From SR1 bacterium human oral taxon HOT-345 (GTDB lineage Bacteria > Patescibacteriota > Gracilibacteria > Absconditabacterales > Absconditicoccaceae), in NCBI GenBank assembly GCA_003260355.1, contig MPSQ01000002.1:1-64000 (forward strand): 64,000 nucleotides of DNA, in the 5' to 3' direction. Made by a program: the position numbers and the translations under genes. Positions 44,289-54,908 of this stretch are shown one piece after another (positions within the stretch are counted from its first letter, which is position 1; every line of letters begins with the position of its first letter). The notes under the pieces are model-generated. The model did no database searches, was not told the DNA's origin, and worked only from the letters and a program-made list of their open reading frames with translations.

Positions 44289-44319
44289 ATTATATTAAAT
44301 ATCTTCTATCTAAATGCAA
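44289..44319 (-). promoter_or_regulatory. Probable rRNA operon promoter
   Basis: On the minus strand a perfect TATAAT (44294-44289) with TTGCAT (44319-44314) at 19 nt, followed by an AT-rich leader into the 23S stem. The long spacer makes the -35 call uncertain. Confidence 0.5.
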
Positions 44320-44736
44320 GAGATTTTAAAGATTTTTTTTAACAAGGTAATATTTGGCATTTTTCTCCTTTTTGGGTCATTTCGTTTTTTAATTTCTGAA
44401 GATTGATTAAAAAAATCGACCAAAAATTCAAAAATCTGATTTTGTCTCTTATTTTAATTTTTCTTCCGGTCTTATGCGAACTTTCCCACATTAAAAGACT
44501 CCACTTGTGGAAGACTACAAAAAAGCAACCTTTTATGCTCTAAAGGTTTGATCATTTTTTGATACCCCAATACCATTTCTTCATCAAGAATCTGAATTTA
44601 TAGCTGATTTACTATGGTATAGCTTTGGATAAATAAGCGAAACTACCACAATACGACAGTTTTCTATATTTCTGAGTTGATTTTCGGAAGGGAAAGTATA
44701 TCTAAGAAATAAACAATTTTACTTTTTATTGAAGTT
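44320..44736. other. Intergenic region upstream of the rRNA operon
   Basis: No supported gene. It contains one AAATCTGA octamer near 44438 and short AT-rich inverted repeats. It must hold the upstream part of the rRNA promoter region on one side and the DUF1294 gene promoter on the other. Confidence 0.35.
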
Positions 44737-45003
44737 ATGGAAGCTGCTTTAATCTTCTTTGGATTTATTAATGTCGTCTCCTTTACTATCCGATGAATTG
44801 ACAAATGGAAGGCAAAAAATAAAAAATGGAGAATTAGCGAAAAAACACTTCTTATCTTAAGCATCTGCTGATGATGGCTAGGAGCGATTCTTGCGATTGA
44901 CGTCTTTAGACATAAGACTGTAAAGTCAAGCTTCCTTTGGAAATTTTATCTTATTGGCGGATTTTGGATTGCGATCCTTTTTGGAGTCCTTTATTTTTGG
45001 TAA
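44737..45003 (+). CDS. DUF1294 family small membrane protein
   Basis: 88 aa with about three membrane segments. The pattern FTIRGIDKWKAKNKKWRISE, then LLILSICGGWLGAILAIDVF and RHKTVKSSFLWKFYLIGGFW, is that of DUF1294. Its function is unknown; fused forms elsewhere carry a cold-shock domain. Three glycines in the conserved motifs are UGA, so the standard code would hide the gene entirely. Confidence 0.88.
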
Positions 45004-45177
45004 AATTTCACACCGCATTTTACCACGATTTTGACAGCGGAAAAAGAGTCTGATTTAGTTATAGAGGACGTTTTAGACGATGCTTTGAGGCAGGATATTT
45101 GATTCTCACTTGTAAATCGCTGGTAATTCCCTACACTTGAAGTATTAATTCAGATTTATTTTTTTGGAAGAACAGAG

Positions 45178-46284
45178 ATGAAAATTGGAATTGTTGGATT
45201 ACCAAATGTTGGGAAGTCTACCTTGTTTAATGCTTTAACAAAGTCCTATGCTGCTCCTGCTGAGAATTTCCCCTTCTGCACTATAGAACCAAATATTGGG
45301 ATTGTAGACGTTAAAGACCCTAGAGTTGAAGCTCTGGCAGAGATGTCTAAAAGCCAAAAAATTGTCTACGCTAATACCGAATTTGTGGACATTGCCTGAC
45401 TTGTAAAAGGAGCAAGTAAAGGTGAGGGACTAGGAAACAAGTTTCTTTCCCATATTAGAGAAGTTGACACAATTGTGCAAGTGCTAAGATATTTTAAGGA
45501 CAGTGATGTCGTCCATGTGGAAGGCGGAGTTGACCCTCTAAGAGATAGAGAGATCATCAATACTGAACTTATTTTTTCCGATCTTGAACAAATAGAAAAA
45601 ACACTTCCGAATCTTCAAAAGAAAGCAAAGCTGGCTCAAAATAAGGACGATAAAAAGTCCGCAGAAATCCTCGAAAAAATACAAAAAGTCCTCTTGGAAG
45701 GAAGACTGGCAAACACCTTGAGAGAAGAGTTTGCGGAGGAGGAGCTCAAATTGATTAGGTCCTATAATTTTCTGACCCTAAAACCTTTTGTCTATGCACT
45801 GAATATTTCTCAGGAGGATATTCAAAATGCTGAAGTTCTGAAGAAGGAATTTGAAGAAAAACTCCAAGCTCCTGTTGCGATCGTCTGTGTCAAGATTGAA
45901 TCCGAGATGATGGAACTTTCCAATGAAGAAAAATCTGAATTTCTGACTGAGCTTTTGGAACTCCAACAGGGAGCCAAGATTCCCACTCTGGATGATTTAA
46001 TTTCCCTCGCCTTCAAACAGCTCGGACTTATGTACTATTTCACGACAGGAGAGAAAGAAACTAAAGCTTGGACCATCCCACTTAATTCTACTGCACCGCA
46101 GGCAGCCTGAGCAATTCATTCAGATTTTGAAAGAGGATTTATTAAGGCGGAAGTAATCAACACAGAAAAGCTCTTGGAATCAGGTTCTTGGGCTAAGGCA
46201 AGAGAGAAAGGACTCCTACGTTTAGAGGGGAAAGATTATATTGTGCAGGATGGAGATGTCATGATCTTCAAGTTTAATGTCTAG
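45178..46284 (+). CDS. ychF: Ribosome-associated GTPase/ATPase YchF
   Basis: 368-aa Obg-family NTPase (OLA1 in eukaryotes) that prefers ATP and binds ribosomes. P-loop GLPNVGKST at the start, switch region [20 protein letters not shown] (first Gly is UGA), a coiled-coil middle and a C-terminal TGS domain ([14 protein letters not shown] to the end [17 protein letters not shown]). The second UGA glycine precedes [15 protein letters not shown], a universally conserved glycine position. Length is normal. Confidence 0.97.
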
Positions 46285-46338
46285 AGAAGCTACGGATCGC
46301 ATTCCTCTTAGAATGGGACGACTCTATTTGATGAGTTC

Positions 46339-47241
46339 TTAGAGCACTTCTTCTACTTCTTCAAGTTTTTTCTCTATAGAATAGTGGCCGAATAGTCTTA
46401 TTGCGAGGAATACAACATAAGCAATAATAGTAAGAATCCACACCACCAATCTTACCACTCCGTAGAAGAGCAAATACATTGCAAAAACAGCCCCAACCTG
46501 GAATATTGGCTTTTGATAAACACGTTGTAGCTGCCCGAGTGTTGCCTTACAGATTTCAAAACTAATGCTTTGCTGAGTTTTCACCAGCCCTTCTAGAATA
46601 ACACTCTTGATTTGTCCTCCCATCTCTTTTATAGGAGAAGATGTTTCTTGATCTACAAGACTTTCGGCTTCGGCTTCATTTTCTGGAGTATTAAAAATGT
46701 TCAGCTCAAAAGGATTTGTAGATTTTTGTATGATTTTTTTGGATCGTCAAGAGATCTGTTCACATTGGAAGGGGAACTGACTATTCATTCCAAGCACCGC
46801 AAATCAAAAGAGGATACTGGTTATTGTGGCAAAAATGTAACCACTACTGGTAAAATACACAATCCAATTAATCTTCCTTACTTTGGAGAAATAGCTTCCT
46901 AAAGAAAAAAGTAAAAATCAGATTGCAAACAGCGAAAGCCACATAGCTATCATTAATTGTCGTGGAGCATTTCGTATTATCAACTGAAGAACGGCTCCTA
47001 AAATAAGTATTGGAAGCCAGATTTTTATCTTTTTTACCCTCCTAAGATCTATAGCAAGGAATATTAAGCCAATAAAGAGGACACAAAAGGCTGCTACTGC
47101 CCAAAGAACCTGCCTTTCCCACAAAAGCTTTCGAAGGAAAAATCCATAGGTAATGAGAGAAAAAACTAAGAAAAAGCAGAGCCTTGGAAGGTGATAGCTT
47201 TTTTTGTGAGATGAAGATAGAGAAGAAGATATTGTTTCCAT
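46339..47241 (-). CDS. Polytopic membrane protein of unknown function
   Basis: Not recognised. Reading UGA as glycine joins two stretches into one 300-aa protein. Four to five hydrophobic segments occupy the first half (for example CFFLVFSLITYGFFL and LWAVAAFCVLFIGLIFLAI). A soluble loop at about residues 150-220 is rich in Glu and Ser, and two further segments precede an acidic end (KKLEEVEEVL). It starts 3 bp behind the prepilin peptidase gene, so a role with type IV pili or pseudopili is possible but unproven. Confidence 0.65.
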
Positions 47242-47244
47242 TAT

Positions 47245-48099
47245 TTAGAATGAGAAAAGGGAAGATAAAGCGTTTTGAAAGAGAAGAATGAACACAACAG
47301 CTAAGATCATTGCGGGAAGAAAAGGAACCGACTGCTCGGTCATTTTTGGACTCAAAAAATTCGCTTTCTTTCTAAAGATTTTATTCTGAAGGATAAATCG
47401 AAAGATTCCAATACTTCCACTTAGGACGAAAAAAATCAGTATTATACCTGCTCCCTGTAAAACATCTCCACGATTTCCTATCCCTGCAAAAAGAAGGGTT
47501 CCTAGATAAGGCGCGATCAATACATCCCCCATTCCGATTCCTTCTTCATTATTGTGGTATTTAGCCTTCACTCGCCGTTTGGCTAGCCGATATAATAGCA
47601 GAAAAATAAGCAGAAAACTTATCCCGCCCCAAAGAGCCTGCCAAACGAACAATCAGCATCATAGTGCTAAAATCAAAACTCCACTTATAATAACAAGAAG
47701 GGGAAGATGCACTTCGTATCGTAATACATCGTAAATTAGAAGGAGCCAAAGCATTCGCCCGGTGATTGTCCAGAACACTACAGGTACCATACCTGCATCA
47801 GAAAGATAATACCATATGCTTCAGAAAATCAAAGCAGATCCAAGCTCTAGAATTGGATAAAGTCGTGAGATTTTCTTTTTGCAATAGCGACATCTTCATT
47901 TTTGGAGGAGGAAACTGATAACGGGGATAAGATCACAGGGCTGCAATCTTTTTTTACACTGAGGACACTCACTTCTTCCTCGTAAAATCGAACTAGCCTG
48001 CTCAAGACTCTCACTATCTCCTCGTCTGGAAAGAATTACTGAGCCAAAAGATCCAAAAACCAGACCAAGAAAGATTGCTATGATTAATCCAAAAGCCAT
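47245..48099 (-). CDS. pilD: Type IV prepilin peptidase / N-methyltransferase
   Basis: A24-family aspartic membrane peptidase that trims and may methylate type IV pilins or competence pseudopilins. About 284 aa. The cytoplasmic zinc-type cysteines are CPQCKKRL and CRYCKKKI. The catalytic aspartates fit YDVLRYEVHLPL and the GxGD motif GIGMGDVLIAPYLG. Four UGA glycines are needed to hold the gene together. A TTG at 48126 would add nine residues, but it lies at the expected transcription start, so the ATG at 48099 is chosen. Confidence 0.92.
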
Positions 48100-48131
48100 T
48101 TCGCTTGTAGGTAAGTAAAAATTCAAAGTGA

Positions 48132-48159
48132 AGTATAGTTTTTTCTCCTACCTTTGCAA
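48132..48159 (-). promoter_or_regulatory. pilD promoter
   Basis: On the minus strand TTGCAA (48159-48154), 16 nt, TATACT (48137-48132), identical in boxes and spacing to the pflB promoter. Confidence 0.7.
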
Positions 48160-48334
48160 CGGATTCAGGCTTTTTGAGCTTTTTTGAATATGGCTTTGGA
48201 AGAATTATATTATATGAGAAGAGATGAAATTAGGAAGCTTTTTGAGGGCTATAACTATTATGAGAATTATTCTTGTTTTTTTGGGGAAAATGTTTAGACT
48301 CTTTATGTTTTTATATTCTTATAGCAATAGTAAA

Positions 48335-49036
48335 ATGACTAAACTAGAACATTATTCTGCATGCGACTGCCACTGCAGTGCCTGCGAAGACAATTATTGT
48401 GAAGAATGCACGTGTTGCGACTGTGGAGAAAGCTATGACTCCAACAACTGTGCAAGGATCGAAAGGATCGTTCCAAACTTTAAACTTACGATGTATAATC
48501 CTCATAGCCAAGAGATTGAAAACAAAACTGTAAAGGATTACAGAAACAAATGGCTTGTTTTGTTTTTCTATCCAGCTGATTTTACCTTCGTCTGCCCAAC
48601 AGAACTTAAAGATCTCAACCAAAAAGCTGAGGAAATCCGTGCAATGGGAGATGTTGAAGTCTTTGGTGTGAGTGTAGATTCTGTTTTCTCTCACAAGTCT
48701 TGGCTTGAATCCGAAGAAATGTTAAAAGGCTTCCAGTTTAATATGATCAGCGATAGAAATACTGTCCTCTCAAGGTACTTTGGTATTCTCAATACTGCAA
48801 CTGGAAACGCAGAAAGAGGAACCTTTATCATCTCTCCAGACGGTGTTCTTAAGACGATAGAAATCCACACTGATGCTGTTGGAAGAAGTGCAAAAGAACT
48901 TGTAAGGAAGCTCTATGGATTAAAGTTTGTAACGGAAAACAAATGACATGCGTGTCCAGCAAGCTGGGAGAACAATATGAAGACTATGCAACCAAACATT
49001 AAAAATGCTGGTCATGCAGGAGCAACCTTATCTTAA
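48335..49036 (+). CDS. Peroxiredoxin (AhpC/Prx1 type) with cysteine-rich head
   Basis: Two-cysteine peroxiredoxin reducing peroxides. The peroxidatic cysteine is in FTFVCPTE (about residue 87). The resolving cysteine is in GHACPASW near the C-terminus, reached only if the UGA at 48944 is glycine; the standard code would delete it. The unusual part is the N-terminus: ten cysteines within residues 10-39 (CDCHCSACEDNYCEECTCCD), which resembles a metal-binding or redox module and is not part of normal AhpC. An upstream in-frame ATG at 48224 would add a hydrophobic stretch; 48335 is preferred because the cysteine head then starts the protein. The cupin gene follows. Confidence 0.9.
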
Positions 49037-49089
49037 CCATTAGACGATTAGGGAAAATCAGATTTTATCTTTTTGAATTTATTAGGATC

Positions 49090-49500
49090 ATGAAAGGATA
49101 TCACGCAAATATCGAAGAGCTTACACTAAAAAATGACTATTTTAGGCAAGTACTTTATACTGCAAAGGGACTTCAACTTGTGTTGATGAGTCTTCTTCCT
49201 GGAGAAGAGATCGGATTAGAAGTTCATCATGATAATGTGCAGTTTTTCAGATTTGAAGCAGGGGAGGGGAAAGTAATCATTGATGATAATGAGTATTTGG
49301 TACAGGACTGAAGCTCGATCATCGTCCCTGCAGGTGCACAGCATAATGTGATCAACACTTCTAGCACTGAACCATTAAAGATGTATACTATTTATTCTCC
49401 AGCGCACCACAAAGACGGCGTAGTTCACGCAACCAAGGAAATCGCTGAGCAAGCAGAACATGATGGAACCGATGAATTTGACGGTATAACTACCGAGTAA
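49090..49500 (+). CDS. Cupin domain protein
   Basis: 136-aa single-cupin protein. Cupin motif 1 is LLPGEEIGLEVHHDNVQFFR and motif 2 is SSIIVPAGAQHNVIN, providing His and Glu metal ligands. A UGA glycine joins the two. Similar small cupins are often annotated as mannose-6-phosphate isomerase-like, but the substrate is unknown. It follows the peroxiredoxin by about 50 bp and shares its terminator. Confidence 0.9.
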
Positions 49501-49544
49501 AGACAACTATCCAGTAAAAGAGTAGTATATAACAGTGAAAAAGA

Positions 49545-49580
49545 CTGATCCTCTATTTTGGATCAGCTTTTTTCTTTTTT
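49545..49580 (+). terminator. Terminator behind the cupin gene
   Basis: Perfect arms CTGATCC / GGATCAG with a T-rich tail; the preceding A run makes it usable from both sides. Confidence 0.8.
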
Positions 49581-49597
49581 TCTGTTGAAAGAAGTGG

Positions 49598-50758
49598 CTA
49601 TGAAATGAGCGGAATCAAAAGTCCGTTGCTGAGGCAACCTTTAGGATCGATCATTTCTAAAAGTGTAGCTAGAAAAACACTTGCATAACTCCCCGTTGGA
49701 AGAGAAAAATCTAAGAGGAGGTCTTTAGCTTCCCGTTTTCGGCTGAGGGAATGAGGATATGCTCGTAGGGGCCTCCTAAAGCCATAGAGATGATAGGTCT
49801 GAGAAATAGTATTTCCAAAGGTATCAAATCCGCTGACTTTCCTCTGTCGCTCATCATAATATCTTGCCGAACTGCCTTGGTTGCAAGTGAGCTGTTCTGT
49901 CCCCAACACTGCTCCCGTAGGAAATCGCGAATCTTGGTCAAAATCACTCGATTGAGTAATGACTCCTGGCTCGAGTACTGCAGCCCCTTGATTGACTCTT
50001 TTTAGTGCCCAATAGTCAAAATGCTGAAGCATTCCAGCGGAATAACTCGCTACTGCAGTTCAAAATGCGTTTCGTCCGTTGACCATAATATCTCAGTCTA
50101 AGATAAACGCTCATTCCTTTCGTCTTTTCATCACAAGTTCGTTAAACCACATACTCCCAAAGGCTTGAAGCATGAATTTTACTTGATAGCCGTGATCTTG
50201 GAGACGTCCCTCGGAAAAGATTTTTTTTGCTTTTTTAAAATTTTTGTTTCCTTTTCCAAATCTCTGGATTCAAAATGCATTTGGAAATCAGATTTTTTTA
50301 CTTTTTTGAAGGTGTTGCTCTAGCTGTTCTCTTGCTTCTGGAGGAAGAGCTGCTCTTCCCCTTAGCCTAATAGTGAAGTGATTCCCTCCGTTCTTGCCGA
50401 TCGCTAGAGGAGCGTGATGCCGTCAGGTCGCCAGGATTGCAACTTTTTGCTTTAAGCTATCAAAAAAAGTGGAGCTTCCTCCACAAGCATTTAGAGCCTT
50501 TTGGGAAATACTGAGCCGTTGTCTTGTAATTCAGGCTTTATCTTTTAGTCCTGCAATCCCAATATCCCCCCTTTTGAGCCCCAGCGTCTGGCATAGTGAG
50601 AGGATAACCTCCATGGTATTTACTAGTTTTTTCTCGAAGAAAACATAAAGGAACTCTCCCTTTCCGCTTAACTGAAAAGGTAAAAGCTCCTCTACAATAA
50701 AATCCTCTGGCTGAGTTTTGAAAGAAAAATACATACAGTCTTTTTTTAATTCGCTCAA
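49598..50758 (-). CDS. truD: tRNA pseudouridine(13) synthase TruD
   Basis: 386 aa. The catalytic motif is GIAGLKDKAGITRQRLS with the family's Asp and a UGA glycine. Also present are HFTIRLRG and the conserved GFPNAFGIQRFGKG, itself carrying two UGA glycines. A TTG start at 50758 overlaps the upstream gene by 13 bp. It modifies U13 of tRNA-Glu in E. coli. Last gene of the corA-mltG-phosphatase-truD run. Confidence 0.92.
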
Positions 50759-51387
50759 TATAAATGCCCAAGTTGGTTGAAAGAGAGCATTTCTCGTCTA
50801 TCCTCTACAAAGCGACAACGGCTAAGTGAACAAGGAGATGTAACAAAACGCTCTTCTTGTCCTTCCTTTTTGAGCAAGGTTGCTATGATAGCACTATTTA
50901 TGATAGGATTTCCCACAATGAGGATACGAGAAGAGCTTGGATACGTTTTGGTAAGCTCGCGAAGAAAGAGTTTGCAACGTTCACGCACCTGATCCCGTGT
51001 TTCTTCTATTGTCTGACTATGCTCTACGGTATCACTCTTGATGAAAAGGCGACTCAAAAGCTTTACTTGCTCTGGATTATTTCCTGTCGTATTTTCAAAC
51101 GTTTCTCTAGTGAGTTTGGTGCAGATTTCTGCTCATTTTTCTCTAATTCTTGGATCAACGATGATCTGAAATCTATCATTTTCTAAAGTCTCAAAGACTA
51201 AATCCGTAATTGTCCTACGAAATCCGATATCACTACAAAAGATAAAGTCAATTTTTTCCTTTTTGAGTGCTTGTGCAAGTCTCAGCGAATCTAGTACGCC
51301 TTTATCTGAAAGCCTATCATTGCAGTGTCCCAAGGTAGAACAATGTGTATTAACGTGTTCTCCATTACAAGTGATGATGAGTTCCAT
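50746..51387 (-). CDS. Histidine-phosphatase-like protein lacking catalytic histidines
   Basis: 213-aa protein with the phosphoglycerate-mutase-like fold layout: MELIITCNGEHVNT at the start, RLSDKGVLDSLRLAQALKKE, FIFCSDIGFRRTITDLV and RILIVGNPIINSAI. In active members the first motif is RHGE and the last is SHG. Here they are CNG and GNP, so both catalytic histidines are Asn and the phosphate-binding Arg is Cys. The scaffold is otherwise full-length, which suggests a binding or regulatory pseudoenzyme and not random decay. Upstream in-frame starts exist (51492, 51540), but MELIIT is the family's beginning. Confidence 0.75.
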
Positions 51388-51466
51388 GGGTATATAGGAT
51401 AGCTTGGTAAAAAGAGGTTTAGGAAACCTATAGAAGTGATTGGAAATACTACCACGTAGATCAGTT

Positions 51467-52507
51467 TTATAGGTAGTTTTTTTTGTTTTCATTATGTTCT
51501 TCAAGTGTAGTGCCGTAGTGAATCTTTCCACTGGCATCATGGAGATAGTAAAGTGCTCCAGTTTTTTTGAAGTCTAAGGTTGCTGAGATTGTCTCTACGC
51601 TCGGTGAGGAAATTGGCGTAGGAGGAAGCCCGTAGTTTTGTCTTGTATTGTAGAGGTTGCTTGCATCTGAGAGATTTGCAAGAATTTGATTTCTACATTG
51701 GTCGTAGGTAATCTTTAGTCCATAACAAAGAGTTACATCTGCATCCAATCTCATCCCCTTCTCCAGTCTATTCAGAAAGATCCCGGCAATGATAGGCTTA
51801 TTCCCTGCCAACTTCTCCTCATTTTCTATTATAGAAGCAAGAGTTAGAAGTTGATAACTATCAAATCCATAACCAAAGGATTGGAGCTGATCTCCAAGAG
51901 GAATCCAGACTTTTTGATTGAAGTTTTTAAGCTGAGATTTAATAAGTTGCTCTGGTATGGAACTATTAGGATCTAAGAAGTAGGTATCCGGATAGAGATA
52001 ACCTTCAAGTGATTTTCCACTAGGAAGTGCTGAAAGAAAAGGAAAATCTGACTTCATCTCTTGAATAAACTGCTGATCTTCCGCCTTCTGAATGAACTGA
52101 CCTGCAGAAATCTGTCACAGCTCTGTCAAATAAGCATCTATATCATAGATTGATCGTCATTCAAGGAGAGTCACACGTTTTACATCTCTCTGTGGTCACT
52201 CCTTAATGAGATTCATCAACTCAGCTTTCGTATATTTCCCACTCAGAACGTAGTTTCCCTCTTGAAGCATTGGGATTGATTCACGATGATTTCTCAATCG
52301 GAACTTCAGCATTATTCTTTTTAAGAATCCCTGTTCTGGAAAGAATTTATTGATAGTATCTCCTTTTTCTATCTGAACTGTTGTATTCTCTGGATAGTAT
52401 ACGGGAGCATTATAAGCACCACGTCCTAAGATCCGGAGTCGAGCAAAAAGAATGATAATTCCTCACATAAAAATTCGTCTGTTTTTCCTTTTTTTTGGGC
52501 GTCTCAT
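51467..52507 (-). CDS. mltG: Endolytic murein transglycosylase MltG (YceG-like)
   Basis: 346 aa, cleaving nascent glycan strands at the membrane. The N-terminal basic stretch RRPKKRKNRRIF is followed by a short hydrophobic segment. A LysM-like region (VQIEKGDTINKFFPEQG) comes next, and the catalytic domain has EGYLYPDTYFLD, LASIIENEEKLAG with the active Glu, and YNTRQNYGLPPTPISSPS. Several UGA glycines lie in the first half. It indicates a peptidoglycan wall. Confidence 0.92.
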
Positions 52508-52543
52508 GGTATAAGTATAAATCGATAAATAAAATATTCTGAT

Positions 52544-53494
52544 TTAGAGTCGTTTCTTTTTCTTGAAGATAAGTACCGTGAAAACTGCCATTATCACCAT
52601 AAACACCATAAGGACAATAAACGCCCCTGGATAGTTCTGGAATGGCAATCAGATATTCATCCCATAGATTCCACTAATCATCGTCATTATTCAGATAATT
52701 ACCGTCAAAACCGTCAATATCCCAATATTTTTGTTGGTCATCATATTTGTAAGGGTATTGAATATCTCTCCGATGGAATCAATATTTTCATGGATGATTG
52801 AAATATGCCCTAGTATCTTACTTGTCTTGTATTCAAGATCCTCAAAGTAAACATCTAAATCTCCTTCATAGAAATTTGCGGTTACTTTTTGGAGCTCTAC
52901 GAGAATTTCTTCTTGTGGAGAAATAATAGTTTTTAGCAATACCGTATTTCTCTTTTTGATAAGGACCTTCTTGAGAAGATCTGTATCAACAAAACTTTTA
53001 TCAAAAACTTGTTTCTCCATTTCCATGAGATCAAGATTGAATTTATTGAGCCCAAGGAGTATCTTATCATACATCACATCAATAATCTTATAGAGAACAT
53101 AGTAAGGAGAAATCTTGTACTCTTCTGCCTCTTCTCACTCTTCTTTGATTTCTTGTTCGTATTCCTGTCTAATCTTTTCGATATTATTGGTCGGATACTT
53201 GGTGATCGTAATAATAAAATCTCTCCCTAAAATGATATTCATTTCATTTGAAAGATATTTTCAGAGCTTTTCGTTGTATTTTGGGAAATGGATTACAAGA
53301 AAAATACAATCATCATACACATCAATCTTATCATGTGCACTTGGTTCAATCAAATCCTGCTCAACCATCTCATGAAGATCTAGGTTCTTGATTGCCTCTT
53401 CAAGTTCGTGATGGGTTGGCTTTGAAAGATGAATCCACTTTATTTTTCAGATTTTTAGAACATTTTTTAGCATTCTATTGATTTTGTAAGGCAT
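52544..53494 (-). CDS. corA: CorA-like magnesium/divalent cation channel
   Basis: 316 aa. A large N-terminal cytoplasmic domain is followed by two C-terminal membrane helices; the selectivity motif GMN lies in MISGIYGMNIGLPFQ, followed by the conserved short loop. The end KKKKRL is basic, as in CorA. UGA glycines occur at both helix ends. It heads the run to truD, with promoter 53515-53542. Confidence 0.93.
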
Positions 53495-53514
53495 TAAAAC
53501 GCTCCACGAATTGG

Positions 53515-53542
53515 AGTATAAAGTTTTCTCTCTCTTTTGCAA
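53515..53542 (-). promoter_or_regulatory. corA promoter
   Basis: On the minus strand TTGCAA (53542-53537), 16 nt, TATACT (53520-53515). Confidence 0.7.
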
Positions 53543-53604
53543 AAGAAAAATCTGACTCTTTTCTACCTACGAAAGAAGCGGGATTATTTTATTTACATTT
53601 TATC

Positions 53605-53632
53605 TTGACTTTCCTAAGTAAAATGGTATCTT
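53605..53632 (+). promoter_or_regulatory. Promoter of the SLH-like protein gene
   Basis: TTGACT at 53605-53610, 16 nt, TATCTT at 53627-53632, 55 bp upstream of the start codon. It lies back to back with the corA promoter. Confidence 0.6.
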
Positions 53633-53687
53633 ATCGGTATTGTCGATCCAAATATAGACAATATTTTTATCCTCTTTTGATTATAAC

Positions 53688-54719
53688 ATGAAAGGAAAAC
53701 TCTTCTTTAGTCTCTTGGCCATTGCCGGGCTTATCGGTGTATCTTTTGCACAGGATAGCGGTGCCAAGGTTGGACTCTCAATGACTAATCTCCCTGCTTC
53801 ATTTTCTGGAGAATTTACTCTTGAACTTACGACGACAGCAGGAGCTCTTTCTGGAGCAGAATCTTTTAGTCTCTCTTTTTCTGAGTGTGGAAGTGGACAG
53901 ACTGAACTCTGGTATGGAAACCAGAAAAAATCTGATCAGATTTCATCTTTTTCTCTCGCTTCATGAGAGAAGAAATCTTTTCCACTAAAAATAAAGGCAA
54001 GAAATATCCATGGCTGTCAACTCAACTTTAAACTCACAGATACTGCAGGAGTTAAGGTTGCAGAAACAAGTATGGTGCTTAATTCAAACTGTGATCTTCC
54101 AATTGACTTTGATCAGGAGTATGTTTTGTCTCAACGAGCAAGCAATTCTCAGCGAGGTAAAGCTTGAGTAAACAAGACTACATCAGTAAATAATACGACA
54201 AGGGGAAGCTTGGATAAAGAACTTGAAAATGCTCTTGATTGGGCTGTTCGTCAAGGGATCATTTCTCAGGCAGATAAAGCTCGCTTCAATAATCCAATGA
54301 CAAGAATGGAACTTGCACAGATGATTCTTCCTGTAGGTGACAAACTTGGACGCGCAGCTAACGAAGGGAAAGCATGTAGCTTTAAAGATCTTGTTGGAAC
54401 CCCAGAAGCCAGCATTGCTACAGCAAAAAGAGTTTGCCAACTCAATGTAATGGGAATCTATCCAAATGAAGAAGTACTTGAGAACTTTATGCCAGATCAA
54501 ATTGTAGACAGAGCTCAAATGTTGACGACGATCTCTAGGATGCTCTGGGGAAATAGCTATAACCAAGGAGGAAAGACCTTCTATGAAAAGCACTTTGACA
54601 AAGTAAAGGAAGAAAATGTTGTCAGAAAGCCATTTGCCAATCTTGTGGAACTTAGAAGTTATTTCTATCTTGTACTCCAGAGAGCAGAAGAAAAGGGACT
54701 TTTAAAATGGCAAAAGTAG
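53688..54719 (+). CDS. Exported surface protein with SLH-like domain
   Basis: 343 aa with signal peptide (KGKLFFSLLAIAGLIGVSFA). The first half (about residues 20-155) is a beta-rich, Ser/Thr-rich domain. The second half resembles S-layer homology modules: LDWAVRQGIISQADKARFNN, PMTRMELAQMILPVGDKLG and later VDRAQMLTTISRMLWG. SLH modules bind wall polysaccharide; a pyruvyl-transferase-like gene, of the kind that makes the SLH ligand, lies 3 kb away. Two UGA glycines occur in the first half. Confidence 0.78.
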
Positions 54720-54833
54720 CACAAGAATCCATAGATGAAGAGAAAAATCGAAATATTTCTCTGTCTGATATCCACTCTCGTGACTAAAAATCGGAAAGAG
54801 AGCGATAAAGAGATAGGAAGAATATAAAAAGTA

Positions 54834-54866
54834 AAGGCAGGATATTTGATTCTTGCCTTTTTTCTC
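54834..54866 (+). terminator. Terminator behind the SLH-like protein gene
   Basis: Arms AAGGCA / TGCCTT with a T6 tail. Confidence 0.7.
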
Positions 54867-54908
54867 TTAATTAATAAACTGGTTTCATTTATTTTTTGGA
54901 TATGACAG

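Noticed and set aside
44389..44736. Possible plus-strand gene upstream of the DUF1294 gene
   Set aside because: Frames are closed by UAA or UAG within short distances even with UGA as sense, and no family resemblance is seen.
48224..48334. Upstream start for the peroxiredoxin giving a hydrophobic leader
   Set aside because: It would place the cysteine module behind a membrane segment without basic n-region; a start at 48335 is simpler, though not proven.
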